A stretch of DNA of 64,000 bases from SIG701 sp045123975 (GCA_045123975.1 JBGVKV010000063.1:1-64000), one strand, 5' to 3'; positions 14,047-21,967 are shown, counted from the stretch's first letter. Program-made: numbers and translations. Notes: generated by a model from the letters alone, not told the origin.

Positions 14047-15341
14047 CAGAACCGCCGGCGCATCTGCATTTCCCGACGGTGCGCCTCAAAGAGCACGTAG
14101 GCTACACTGAACAACAGAATGAACACAATGGTGGCACGGAAGAAACGGCCGGAGGTGAAGTCCTTGATCTGCTTCAGCACGTGCAAAAACTCGCTGCGGG
14201 TTACGGAGGCGGTGGCGATCAGATCGGCGGTACCCACGATTTCGCCGTCATAGGAAACGGCCACGGTTCCGTACACGGTTCCTTCGTGGATGGGGGCTTC
14301 CAGAGCTTCCGCATAGGTGGAATAGGCGATCTGCAATTTATCGGGATCGTAATCGGTGGGGAGATAGCGGATGATGGACTTGGCGGGAACCAGCGTCACG
14401 TAATCCACGGTGGAGGAAAGGGACACGGGCAATTCGCATATGCGCTGCTTTTGGGAAAGCACCTCCACGTATCCGTAGGAGGAAAAGGCAAAATTCAAAA
14501 GCTGCTTTCCGTTTTCGTAGCTGTAAATTCCCGAATCGGTGCTGCCTGCGTTCATAATGACGCACAGATACGTCAACTCCTCCCGGCGGGCAACGGATAC
14601 CAGACAGTATCCGGACTGCTTCGTGTATCCGGCGTTCATGCCCAACGAACCGGAATACAGATAATTGGGCTCATAGAAGCGGGAGATCTGTCCGTTCCGG
14701 TTGTACAGATTCCGGTAATCGCTTTTGTTGGTGGCGTCCATAACGTACTTGCTCAAAGAGGTGATATCGGTGAAGCCGGGGATGGCATAGGCATACTTGG
14801 CGATAGCGGCGGTGTCCGCCACCGTGGTGATCATCGCATCGCTGTGCATGCCGGTGGGATTGGTGTAGAAGGTGTTGTAGGCGCCCAGATACTGGGCCTT
14901 CTCGTTCATGGCATCCACGAAATCCGAGACGGAGCCGGATACCGTAACCGCCAGAACCTGGGCGGCGTCGTTGGCTCCGTTGAGGAGCAGTCCGTACAGC
15001 ATGTCCTTGACGGTGACAACCTCACCTACCTTGAGCCCCATGTTGTTTCCTACCACCTTGTTCAGCATTTCGGCGGTGACGGTGATGGTTCGGTCCGGCG
15101 TATCGCCCAAGGCCTCCAGTGCCAGAATACCGGTCATAAGCTTGACGGTGGAGGCGGGATAGATCCGCTCGTCGGGGTTCAATTCGTACAGAACGGTATC
15201 GTTTTCAAAATTATACAAATACGCCCCGGCGGCCTCGTGGATTTCGGGTACTTCGGCGGCAAGGGCGGGGGTGATCAGCCAGGGAAGAAGTGTGAGGGCC
15301 GCCATTGCACAAAAAGCAAGGGCAAGCAGTCGTTTTTTCAT
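14046..15341 (-). CDS. DacF-like D-alanyl-D-alanine carboxypeptidase homologue with altered motifs
   Basis: 431 residues: a signal peptide (about 1-29), a peptidase S11 domain and a C-terminal membrane anchor (about 400-420). The first motif is intact (Ser64-Thr-Val-Lys67, in YPASTVKLMTG). The second motif, normally SxN, reads Gly122-Ala-Asn124, and the third, normally KTG, reads Asn236-Ala-Gly238 in LGMNAGYT. Active DacF-type enzymes trim D-Ala from peptidoglycan pentapeptides; with two of three motifs changed, catalysis is doubtful. The start overlaps the ribF stop by four bases. Confidence 0.85.
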   Translation of the reverse strand: MKKRLLALAFCAMAALTLLPWLITPALAAEVPEIHEAAGAYLYNFENDTVLYELNPDERIYPASTVKLMTGILALEALGDTPDRTITVTAEMLNKVVGNNMGLKVGEVVTVKDMLYGLLLNGANDAAQVLAVTVSGSVSDFVDAMNEKAQYLGAYNTFYTNPTGMHSDAMITTVADTAAIAKYAYAIPGFTDITSLSKYVMDATNKSDYRNLYNRNGQISRFYEPNYLYSGSLGMNAGYTKQSGYCLVSVARREELTYLCVIMNAGSTDSGIYSYENGKQLLNFAFSSYGYVEVLSQKQRICELPVSLSSTVDYVTLVPAKSIIRYLPTDYDPDKLQIAYSTYAEALEAPIHEGTVYGTVAVSYDGEIVGTADLIATASVTRSEFLHVLKQIKDFTSGRFFRATIVFILLFSVAYVLFEAHRREMQMRRRF

Positions 15342-16288
15342 AGGGATGTCCTTTCGTGAAAAGGATGGGCGGAAAAATAATCCTTAGCAAAGCGGATGTC
15401 GTTTCCAATGGCTTCCCGAAGTGCGTCCAGGGAGTCAAAGCGCATCTCATCCCGCACGCGGGTAAGAAAATGCACACACACCGTCTCGCCGTACAGATCT
15501 CCGTCATAATCCAGCAGATGAGTCTCGCAGTTGACGTGACCGTCACTGTCCACACTGGGACGGATGCCCACGCTGGCAACAGCGGGATAACGGGCATCAC
15601 CTACGGTGCAAAGACAGACGTAGATGCCGTGGCGGGGAATGATATGCCCTGTGGGGAAATCCTGATTGATGGTGGGGATGCCGATGGTTCTGCCCAGTTT
15701 TTTTCCGTGGCGCACAGGCAGACAAACGGAAAAAGGCCGACCCAGAAGGGCGGCAGCGGTTTCCATATCGCCCTCGGCTACGGCTTCGCGGATGCGGGTA
15801 GAGGATACGGGTGCATCCCTGTGGGTAACGGGATCGATGACGGTGAGGGGGATATTCGCTTCGGCCAAAAGTCGGCTGAGATCGGCGGCGGTGCCGCATC
15901 CCCGGTATCCGAATCGGAAATTGAAGCCACATACCACGGCGGCACAGTGCAGCGCAGCGATCAGGTGCTCCCGCACAAACTGCTCCGGGGACAGATTCCG
16001 CACCGCGGAAAAATCCACCAGAATGGCGAAATCCAGGCCCGCCTCGGCAAACTGCCGCAGCTTTTCCTCTGTGGTGGTAAGGGCGGGCGTGTCGGCCTCG
16101 GCCTTTGCCAGAGAGGTAAAGGTCCAGGCGCCGCAAAGACATCCGGGAATGGCCTGAGCCGCCGCACGGGCGGCGCAAAGCAATCGGCGGTGTCCTTCGT
16201 GCACGCCGTCGAAATTACCCAAAGCCAGAGCGATGGGGCCCTCAGGCAGTGCCATGGGCACAGCCTGCGGCAAGCGGTATATCGTCAT
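15338..16288 (-). CDS. ribF: Bifunctional riboflavin kinase / FAD synthetase RibF
   Basis: 316 residues. The N-terminal FAD synthetase domain carries LALGNFDGVHEGHR (residues 20-33) and VSSTRIREAVAEGD near residue 160. The C-terminal riboflavin kinase domain starts near residue 185 with HGKKLGRTIGIPTIN and has the GVASVGIRP-type strand (here ASVGIRPSVD). It makes FMN and then FAD from riboflavin. It is co-transcribed with ireB (18 bp upstream) and dacF (overlap). RibF genes usually sit beside truB or rpsO, so this company is unusual. Confidence 0.95.
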   Translation of the reverse strand: MTIYRLPQAVPMALPEGPIALALGNFDGVHEGHRRLLCAARAAAQAIPGCLCGAWTFTSLAKAEADTPALTTTEEKLRQFAEAGLDFAILVDFSAVRNLSPEQFVREHLIAALHCAAVVCGFNFRFGYRGCGTAADLSRLLAEANIPLTVIDPVTHRDAPVSSTRIREAVAEGDMETAAALLGRPFSVCLPVRHGKKLGRTIGIPTINQDFPTGHIIPRHGIYVCLCTVGDARYPAVASVGIRPSVDSDGHVNCETHLLDYDGDLYGETVCVHFLTRVRDEMRFDSLDALREAIGNDIRFAKDYFSAHPFHERTSL

Positions 16289-16306
16289 ACAGACCTCGCG
16301 AGAGAA

Positions 16307-16564
16307 TCAAATTCCCAGATAGTTGCGCACCAATGCGCCCATCAGCTCATCCCGGTCGATACGGCGGATCAGGCTGCGGGCGTTTTTGTGGTTGGTGATG
16401 TACGTCGGATCCTCGGAGAGTATGTATCCGACCAGCTGATTGAAGGGATTGTATCCCTTTTCGCTCAGCGCTTCGTATACGGTGGACAGAATCATTCTCA
16501 ACTCGCGGTCTTTTTCGTCGCGGATCGAGAACGTCAAGGTTTTTTCGTTATCGTTTTTCGGCAT
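16307..16564 (-). CDS. ireB: IreB family regulatory phosphoprotein (UPF0297)
   Basis: 85 residues, the normal length. The conserved core reads LSTVYEALSEKGYNP, then NQLVGYILSEDPTYI and ARSLIRRIDRDE. In Enterococcus, IreB is a substrate of the PASTA kinase IreK and links it to cephalosporin tolerance (family knowledge). The start is the ATG at 16564 preceded by GAAAGG. A longer in-frame reading upstream lacks a ribosome site and would run through the promoter. The usual downstream partner, ruvX, is absent; ribF follows instead. Confidence 0.92.
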   Translation of the reverse strand: MPKNDNEKTLTFSIRDEKDRELRMILSTVYEALSEKGYNPFNQLVGYILSEDPTYITNHKNARSLIRRIDRDELMGALVRNYLGI

Positions 16565-16601
16565 GGTTCTGTCGCCTTTCTGCAAAAGTATATTCAATAG
16601 T

Positions 16602-16630
16602 ATTATACCTTGCCGGGTGAAAAAATGCAA
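16602..16630 (-). promoter_or_regulatory. Sigma-A promoter of ireB-ribF-dacF
   Basis: On the minus strand TTGCAT (16625-16630), 17-bp spacer, TATAAT (16602-16607), about 38 bp before the ireB start. Confidence 0.75.
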
Positions 16631-16720
16631 GAGCCCCGCCGCTCTTATGCAATATTTTTTAAGAAGAGGAAAAATCCGGGATATATTTTTCGCAAAACAC
16701 AAAAAATGCGCGGCGCGCCA

Positions 16721-16750
16721 TTGACAAAATACACAGAATCGTGGTATAAT
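16721..16750 (+). promoter_or_regulatory. Strong sigma-A promoter of the MinD-like gene
   Basis: TTGACA (16721-16726), 18-bp spacer, TATAAT (16745-16750). It gives a leader of about 100 bases that contains a terminator-like hairpin at 16814-16836. Confidence 0.8.
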
Positions 16751-16813
16751 TACCGTGTCGGTTTGGACATTTGCCATATTTTTTGGGCTGAAGATAACCG
16801 GAATGAGGGAAAT

Positions 16814-16836
16814 CGGTGTGGTTGACACCGTTTTTT
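16814..16836 (+). terminator. Leader terminator (possible attenuator) before the MinD-like gene
   Basis: A 6-bp stem (16814-16819 and 16825-16830) with a GGTTG loop is followed by T6. It lies between the promoter and the ribosome site (GGAGGG at 16850). It would stop transcription about 80 bases after the start unless overridden, giving either a short RNA or an attenuated gene. Part of the leader resembles the start of a cobalamin riboswitch, but the rest of that fold is missing. Confidence 0.55.
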
Positions 16837-16859
16837 GATTCTGCAAGCAGGAGGGAACG

Positions 16860-17636
16860 ATGGAACTTTTTCATAAAATTCTCGTCACATCCTCCAAAGG
16901 CGGTATCGGTAAATCCACCGTGGCCTTAGGTGTTGCCGCCGCTCTGTCCCGGGAGGGACGGCGGGTCCTTCTTGTGGACTGCGACGCGGGCAACCGATGC
17001 CTGGATCTTATGCTGGGCGTGGAAAATGCGGTTCTGTACGATCTGTCCGACGTATACGAGGACAGATGCGTACCGCAGCAGGCTTTTCTTTCCTGCCCGG
17101 ATTTACCCAACCTGGTGTTCTGTGCCGCGCCGGCCGATCCTTTTTCCGATCTGGATGAGGAACGCTTCTGCCGCGTCCTTACGGCGCTGGCGGAGGAATC
17201 CCACGCAGAGTTCGTGATCTGCGATACCGCAGGCTTGGGCGATACGGTTCGTGCCGTCGCCGCCGGCTTCGCGGACGGTGCACTGATCGTGGCTACCCAG
17301 CAGCCCGCCTCCATCCGATCCGCCGATCGGACGGCTATGTTCGTGGAGGAGATGGGCGGTATCCCTGCCCGGCTGGTTATTTCCTGCTTTGAGGAAAGGG
17401 CGGCGGAGGACGGTGTCCGTGCCGGACTGATCGCGATCATTGACGGCGCTCACGTGCGCACGCTGGGCGTGGTGCCCAAGGACCGTACCTTGCTTCTGTC
17501 CCAGGAGACGGGAAGGATGCCCGGGGAGAAATCCCGTGCGGGAGCTGCCTTTGCCAATATCGCAAAGCGAATCCTCGGAGAGGATGTGCGGCTGTTTTCC
17601 GGTATGCGGAAGATACGCACGAAACGAGTTTTATAA
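16860..17636 (+). CDS. MinD/ParA-family ATPase
   Basis: 258 residues. The deviant Walker A is SSKGGIGKST (residues 11-20), with switch-type segments VLLVDCDAGNRCLDLMLG and FVICDTAGLGDTV. MinD proteins position the division site on the membrane. The basic C terminus (RKIRTKRVL) differs from the usual amphipathic MinD helix, so membrane binding is uncertain. Neither minC nor minE is in the window, but the next gene is methylglyoxal-synthase-like, and minD-minE-rodA-mgsA is a known clostridial order, so this looks like a reduced form of that cluster. GGAGGG sets the start. Confidence 0.82.
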   Translation: MELFHKILVTSSKGGIGKSTVALGVAAALSREGRRVLLVDCDAGNRCLDLMLGVENAVLYDLSDVYEDRCVPQQAFLSCPDLPNLVFCAAPADPFSDLDEERFCRVLTALAEESHAEFVICDTAGLGDTVRAVAAGFADGALIVATQQPASIRSADRTAMFVEEMGGIPARLVISCFEERAAEDGVRAGLIAIIDGAHVRTLGVVPKDRTLLLSQETGRMPGEKSRAGAAFANIAKRILGEDVRLFSGMRKIRTKRVL

Positions 17637-17688
17637 TAACGAAAACACATACGCTTATACATAATCGATGAATAAGGAGTGAAGCGGA

Positions 17689-18126
17689 ATGGAAATCGCA
17701 TTGATTGCCGACGATACCAAAAAAGAATTGATGACGCAGTTTTGTATTGCTTACTGCGGCATTTTGAGCAAGCACAATTTGTGCGCTACCGGCACTACCG
17801 GTAAGTACATAGAAGAAGCTACCGGCCTGAAAGTGGAAAAGATGCTGTCCGGTGAGCACGGCGGCGAGCAGCAGATCTCCTCCCGCGTTTCCTATAACGA
17901 GATCGACGTGCTTCTGTATTTCCGCAGCACTCAGCCCCGCAACACCTTCAGCGAGGAAGAATACGGCCTTCTGCGCCTGTGCGATATCCACAACGTCCCC
18001 GTTGCTACCAATATCGCTACCGCGGAGGTGCTGATCTGCGCCCTCGACCACGGCGATCTGGATTGGCGTGAGATCGTGAATCCCAAGTCCGATTACAACC
18101 GCCGCCGCCGCGGAGTAGGCGTCTGA
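17689..18126 (+). CDS. Methylglyoxal synthase-like protein lacking the catalytic residues
   Basis: 145 residues, aligning without gaps to the E. coli MgsA active-site region. The phosphate-binding TGTTG (34-38) and SG (54-55) are kept. The catalytic positions are not: His19 is Asp8, Asp71 is Glu60 (GGEQQ), Asp91 is Ser80, His98 is Phe87 and Asp101 is Glu90. MgsA turns dihydroxyacetone phosphate into methylglyoxal; this protein probably cannot, and may instead bind a phosphorylated metabolite. It lies 52 bp after the MinD-like gene with AAGGAG upstream, probably in one transcript, and ends before a terminator. Confidence 0.8.
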   Translation: MEIALIADDTKKELMTQFCIAYCGILSKHNLCATGTTGKYIEEATGLKVEKMLSGEHGGEQQISSRVSYNEIDVLLYFRSTQPRNTFSEEEYGLLRLCDIHNVPVATNIATAEVLICALDHGDLDWREIVNPKSDYNRRRRGVGV

Positions 18127-18139
18127 TACGAATTTGCCG

Positions 18140-18169
18140 CCGCCGAGGGAGTTTTCCTCGGCGGTTTTT
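18140..18169 (+). terminator. Terminator between the MGS-like gene and nth
   Basis: A 9-bp GC-rich stem (18140-18148 and 18156-18164) is followed by T5. nth starts 20 bp later, so some read-through is likely. Confidence 0.7.
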
Positions 18170-18190
18170 GTGTGATAAGGAGATAAACAT

Positions 18191-18838
18191 ATGAAAGATA
18201 CAGAAAGGCTGGTCGCCAAAGGCGCGTCCGCCGTGGAGATCCTGAGACGGCTGTATCCCGATGCGGAATGCTCCCTGGAATCCGGCGGCGATCCCTGGCG
18301 GCTGCTGGTGATGGCGCGACTGTCCGCCCAGTGTACCGACGAGCGGGTGAACATTGTTTGCCGGGATCTGTTCCGGGAGATTCCCGACGCACAGGCTATG
18401 GCCGATGCGCCCCTCACGAAAATTGAGGAATTGATCCGCCCCTGCGGGCTGTTCCGTACCAAGGCCAAAAGCCTGAAGGAATCCGCCGCTATGCTGCTCA
18501 CCACCTATGAGGGGCGTGTGCCGGATACGATGGAGGAGCTTTTATCCCTGCCAGGCGTGGGGCGGAAGATCGCCAATCTCCTCCTTGGTGATATCTATAA
18601 AAAAGGCGGCATCGTGGCGGACACCCACTGTATCCGCATCTGCGGCCGATTGGGGTTTTATGACGAGGAATTGAAGGATCCCCTTCGGGTGGAGAGGATC
18701 CTCACGCCTGTGATTCCCGTTTCGGAGCAGTCGGATTTCTGCCATCGCATCGTCCATTTCGGGCGGGAGATCTGCACCGCCCGCTCCCCGAAATGCGGGG
18801 ATTGCCCCATGCGGGAGATATGCGATCATAACGGGTGA
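18191..18838 (+). CDS. nth: Endonuclease III (DNA glycosylase/AP lyase)
   Basis: 215 residues. The helix-hairpin-helix LPGVGRKIANLLLG near residue 120 carries the catalytic Lys, and VADTHCIRICGRLG near residue 142 carries the catalytic Asp. The C terminus binds a 4Fe-4S cluster with C-x6-C-x2-C-x5-C spacing (about 193-209). It removes oxidised pyrimidines and cleaves the abasic site in base-excision repair. AAGGAG precedes the ATG by seven to eight bases. Confidence 0.96.
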   Translation: MKDTERLVAKGASAVEILRRLYPDAECSLESGGDPWRLLVMARLSAQCTDERVNIVCRDLFREIPDAQAMADAPLTKIEELIRPCGLFRTKAKSLKESAAMLLTTYEGRVPDTMEELLSLPGVGRKIANLLLGDIYKKGGIVADTHCIRICGRLGFYDEELKDPLRVERILTPVIPVSEQSDFCHRIVHFGREICTARSPKCGDCPMREICDHNG

Positions 18839-18851
18839 AAAAGAATAACAA

Positions 18852-18877
18852 AAGCCTCCCGGTAAGGGAGGCTTTTT
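18852..18877. terminator. Bidirectional terminator between nth and the lipoprotein gene
   Basis: A 9-bp stem (18852-18860 and 18866-18874) with a GGTAA loop, an A run before it and T5 after it. Confidence 0.85.
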
Positions 18878-18878
18878 A

Positions 18879-19280
18879 TTAGTTTGGATGAACCGAAATC
18901 TTCACCGGAATATCCGCTGCAGCAGTCGGAACAAGGCTCACACCAATTTCGTATCGCTTATTCGGCTCCAGCTTCCACTCTACGGTGGCGCCGGGCAGAA
19001 TATCCACGTTCGTGTAGGGATTGCCATCGGCCGCGCTTTGGATGGTGGTGTCCCTCAGCCATACCACAAGGGTGCTGATGCCGCTGTCTTCGTAGTGTGC
19101 TGTGATGGTGAATTTTCCGGTGGGAGAGGTGATTTTCTCCCCGAGGAAGAGAACGTCATTGCTTTCTGCCGGAATGGTGCAGTGGATCTGATAGCCCACA
19201 AAGTCCGAAGGCTTGGGCTTACATCCCACCAGGCCAAACAGACACACTATGGTGATAAGAATTGCCGTAAGCTTTTTCAT
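18879..19280 (-). CDS. Putative lipoprotein of unknown function
   Basis: 133 residues. A short basic start and a hydrophobic run end in the lipobox LVGC with Cys20, so the mature protein should be lipid-anchored outside the membrane. The remainder is rich in Thr, Ile and Val, and looks like a single beta-sandwich domain with no motif I know. It is the last gene of the minus-strand luxS-mtnN unit, 7 bp after mtnN, and lies directly before a terminator. Confidence 0.8.
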   Translation of the reverse strand: MKKLTAILITIVCLFGLVGCKPKPSDFVGYQIHCTIPAESNDVLFLGEKITSPTGKFTITAHYEDSGISTLVVWLRDTTIQSAADGNPYTNVDILPGATVEWKLEPNKRYEIGVSLVPTAAADIPVKISVHPN

Positions 19281-19287
19281 ATACTTC

Positions 19288-19986
19288 TCACATATCCCGG
19301 AGCAGACACTGGACTACGTCCGCCGAGCGTGCGGCGGCGATCTTTACGAAGGTGGGATAATCCATGGGGGAGTCCTCGTTTCCTCCGTCGGAAATGGCAC
19401 GTACCACCACGAAGGGAACGTGATTCACCGTGCAGACGTGACCGATGGCGGCGCCTTCCATCTCGCAGGCGATAGCACCAAAATTGTCACGGATGTAGGT
19501 CTTTTTCGCCGCATCCGCCACAAAGACGTCACCGGAGGCGATGGTGCCCCGCAGCCAGTTGCCGCCGGTCTTCTCGATGGCGGCACAAACCGCATCCGCC
19601 AGGGCAGCATCGGAGGGCATATGTACGATGTTCAACCCGGAGATCAGTCCCACGGGATCGCCCAGGGGGGAGGTGTCCATATCGTGCTGGACCACATCAT
19701 CCGACACGGCGATGTCACAGACGGACAGCTTGTCCGAGAGGGTTCCCGCCACGCCGGTGTTGATGATCTTCGTGGCGCCGAAGCGCAGAATCATGGTCTG
19801 GGCGCACATAGCCGCAAACACCTTGCCAACGCCGCACACCGCCAGCACCACGTCGTGTCCGTTCAGGGAGCCGGTGTGAAATTCAATATCGGAGACAACC
19901 TCTGTTTTCTTATTTTCGAGGGCGGCGGCCAGGGCCTCCATCTCCACCCGCATGGCACCGATAATGCCGATGATTTCATTCTTCAT
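19288..19986 (-). CDS. mtnN: 5'-methylthioadenosine/S-adenosylhomocysteine nucleosidase
   Basis: 232 residues of the nucleoside phosphorylase fold. Signatures are IGIIGAMRVEMEAL at the start (catalytic Glu), TGVAGTL near residue 80 and CEMEGAAIGHV near residue 170 (ribose-binding Met-Glu). It cleaves S-adenosylhomocysteine to adenine and S-ribosylhomocysteine, the substrate of LuxS, whose gene lies just upstream and overlaps it by 11 bases. The start at 19986 has GGAG 13 bases upstream; an in-frame ATG at 20013 has no ribosome site. Confidence 0.94.
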   Translation of the reverse strand: MKNEIIGIIGAMRVEMEALAAALENKKTEVVSDIEFHTGSLNGHDVVLAVCGVGKVFAAMCAQTMILRFGATKIINTGVAGTLSDKLSVCDIAVSDDVVQHDMDTSPLGDPVGLISGLNIVHMPSDAALADAVCAAIEKTGGNWLRGTIASGDVFVADAAKKTYIRDNFGAIACEMEGAAIGHVCTVNHVPFVVVRAISDGGNEDSPMDYPTFVKIAAARSADVVQCLLRDM

Positions 19987-20443
19987 AACGGAACGTGATC
20001 TCCTTTTTCTCATTCAGTACGGACAGATAGGCGGCACATTCCCGCTTGGCATCGGAGAGATCCAGATCCAGATAGTTGCCGCACTCCTTGCGGGTGGCAC
20101 CGAACACCTCCCCTTCGTGGGCGAGGATCTTTTCCAAAGTGGCCTTCACCACTGAAAGCACGGTTTCGGGGGTGTGATTCCGTACCAGAAGATAAAACCC
20201 GGTGCGGCAGCCCATGGGGCCGAAATAAATTACGTCGCCCGCTATCTCGCTGTTGCGGACGTAGGTGGCAAACATATGCTCCACGGAATGCATGGTGCGG
20301 GAGTCCATGTACTCTCCGCCGTTGGGAACCCGTGTGCGCAGATCGTAGGTGGTGATGTCCCCATCCACCCGGGAGATGTAGATGCCGGGGGTGAGAAGAT
20401 CGTGATCCACCGTAAAGCTGGTGATGCGCTGAATGTCTTTCAT
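19976..20443 (-). CDS. luxS: S-ribosylhomocysteine lyase (AI-2 synthase)
   Basis: 155 residues. The metal site HSVEH (His52, Glu55, His56) and the FGPMGCRTGFY segment (Cys79) are intact. LuxS splits S-ribosylhomocysteine into homocysteine and the AI-2 precursor, completing the activated-methyl cycle with MtnN. Its start overlaps the stop of the upstream membrane-protein gene (ATGA), and AGGAG precedes it. Confidence 0.96.
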   Translation of the reverse strand: MKDIQRITSFTVDHDLLTPGIYISRVDGDITTYDLRTRVPNGGEYMDSRTMHSVEHMFATYVRNSEIAGDVIYFGPMGCRTGFYLLVRNHTPETVLSVVKATLEKILAHEGEVFGATRKECGNYLDLDLSDAKRECAAYLSVLNEKKEITFRYEE

Positions 20444-20877
20444 ATTTGACTCCTTTTACAATCCTTTGTTCTTGGCTTGCGGAAGATGTTTATAATCGCG
20501 ACGATGAGTGCCAAAACCGCACAGACACCGCCTTCTATCAGTGTAACAAAGACACCGTATACCATACAATCCCTCCGTGTTGCGTGATGACTCATCCACA
20601 CATCCGGAGCTTGGAATACATATCTGTACATAAAGAGTCCCTGCCCCAGGAGGATCACCGTGATGGAGACGACGGCAAAAACATATCGGCCCCGCCGTGC
20701 CAGGGTATACCATCCCACGTTTACGAGGGCAAATACAGGCAAAATCAGCGGGTAGTAATGGTCATTGAGAAAGTCGTCCGTTCCCGCCAGACGCAGTATG
20801 GCCGGGAGAATGTATACAGCGAGGAGGGCGAGCAACACGTAGACTGTCTCATACGTGTATTTGCGAAAAGTGCGCAT
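20440..20877 (-). CDS. Four-segment membrane protein of unknown function
   Basis: 145 residues with four predicted membrane helices (about 11-31, 43-61, 65-87 and 105-130) and a basic C-terminal tail. I recognise no family. It overlaps luxS by four bases, so it is translated together with it; a role in transport or signalling tied to the methyl cycle is only a guess. A TATAAT (20903-20908, minus) with a weak TTCCAT -35 lies upstream. The 112-bp gap before the next gene holds nothing else clear. Confidence 0.72.
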   Translation of the reverse strand: MRTFRKYTYETVYVLLALLAVYILPAILRLAGTDDFLNDHYYPLILPVFALVNVGWYTLARRGRYVFAVVSITVILLGQGLFMYRYVFQAPDVWMSHHATRRDCMVYGVFVTLIEGGVCAVLALIVAIINIFRKPRTKDCKRSQI

Positions 20878-20989
20878 GGGGACACCTCAGGCGTTTTTTT
20901 TCATTATACCATATTTTTTCGTGGAATGGAAGAGTTAAAAAGATTTCCCGTGGGTGGAGAGCACTGTTTTAGACAGGGACTTCCTTGGG

Positions 20990-21880
20990 CTATCGGAGGA
21001 GGGATGCTGCGTACCCCTTATCCCGGGCAGAACGGTTCAGGATCTTGTTCACCTCGGCTCCGCAGAGAAGGATGATCATACAAAAGTACACCCACAGCAT
21101 CATAACGAGAAGGAGCGCCAGACCGCCGTACAGATAGGATGCCCGGGGAAAATACCGGATATATAAAGAATAAATGAAGGAAAACAGCATCCATCCCCCG
21201 GCGGAAAGGGCAGCGCCGGGGAGAACCCGCATTTGTCTTTCCCCCTCCCGGACGCGGCGGAGGATCAGTCGGTGGAACAGAGTAAAGAACAGAGTGAGAA
21301 TGGCGAAGATGAACAGTCCTCGTGCGTTCATCAGCCGGGTCAGCGGCACTTCCAGGGCGGGGAAATAATGCATCAGTGTGTCGGCAGTCTGAACGCCGAA
21401 CACCAGAAGCAGCTGGGTTGTGAGGATCAGCGCGATGAATCCCACGGTGTACAGAAAGGAGCGGAGGGCATCCCGAACAAATCCCTGCCGCACGGGAATC
21501 TCGTAGACCCCGGCTATCCCCCTCTCCAGGGAAGCGATCCCCCGCGACGCACTCCACAGTGCTGTCGCCGCCGTTACGGAGAGCAGGGGAATACTGCCGC
21601 TCCGGGAGAGCTGCTCGGCCACGGCTCCGATAAGCGGCAGAAAATCCTCGGGGATCACGCTTTGCAGGGTGAGAAGGATCTCCTCCCAGGTGACGGGGAG
21701 AAACACCTGGGAGATGCTCAAAAGAAGCATAAGAAAGGGCACGGCGGACAAGAGCAGAAAAAAGGAGGAGCCGGCGGAAAAAAGTAGGATCTGATCCCGC
21801 CGGAGAAGGTCAGACACGTTGTGGGCAAGGCGAACGCAGGCGCGCAGATGGATGATGGAGGAGCGTTTTTTCGTGGGCAT
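20990..21880 (-). CDS. YihY/BrkB family membrane protein
   Basis: 296 residues with six membrane segments. The family signature is visible: an AGSSFFLLLSAVPFLMLLL first helix, then a central SASRGIASLERGIAGVYE helix pair near residue 110 and a C-terminal YGGLALLLVMMLWVYFCMII. The family was once called ribonuclease BN in error; its role is unknown, with transport suggested. It stands upstream of the luxS group on the same strand but 112 bp away. No good ribosome site precedes the ATG. Confidence 0.88.
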   Translation of the reverse strand: MPTKKRSSIIHLRACVRLAHNVSDLLRRDQILLFSAGSSFFLLLSAVPFLMLLLSISQVFLPVTWEEILLTLQSVIPEDFLPLIGAVAEQLSRSGSIPLLSVTAATALWSASRGIASLERGIAGVYEIPVRQGFVRDALRSFLYTVGFIALILTTQLLLVFGVQTADTLMHYFPALEVPLTRLMNARGLFIFAILTLFFTLFHRLILRRVREGERQMRVLPGAALSAGGWMLFSFIYSLYIRYFPRASYLYGGLALLLVMMLWVYFCMIILLCGAEVNKILNRSARDKGYAASLLR

Positions 21881-21967
21881 TTTTCTGTGGGATTACCTTT
21901 CCGTGGCGATTTGAAATAGTGTATGGAGATGCGGGGAAAAATATGAATTCCGCCCGGTGGGTGGTGC

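Noticed and set aside
16750..16860. Cobalamin riboswitch before the MinD-like gene
   Set aside because: One stretch looks like the GGGAA...CGGTG segment, but the CCGCCACTG core and the B12 box are absent and the gene has no B12 link.
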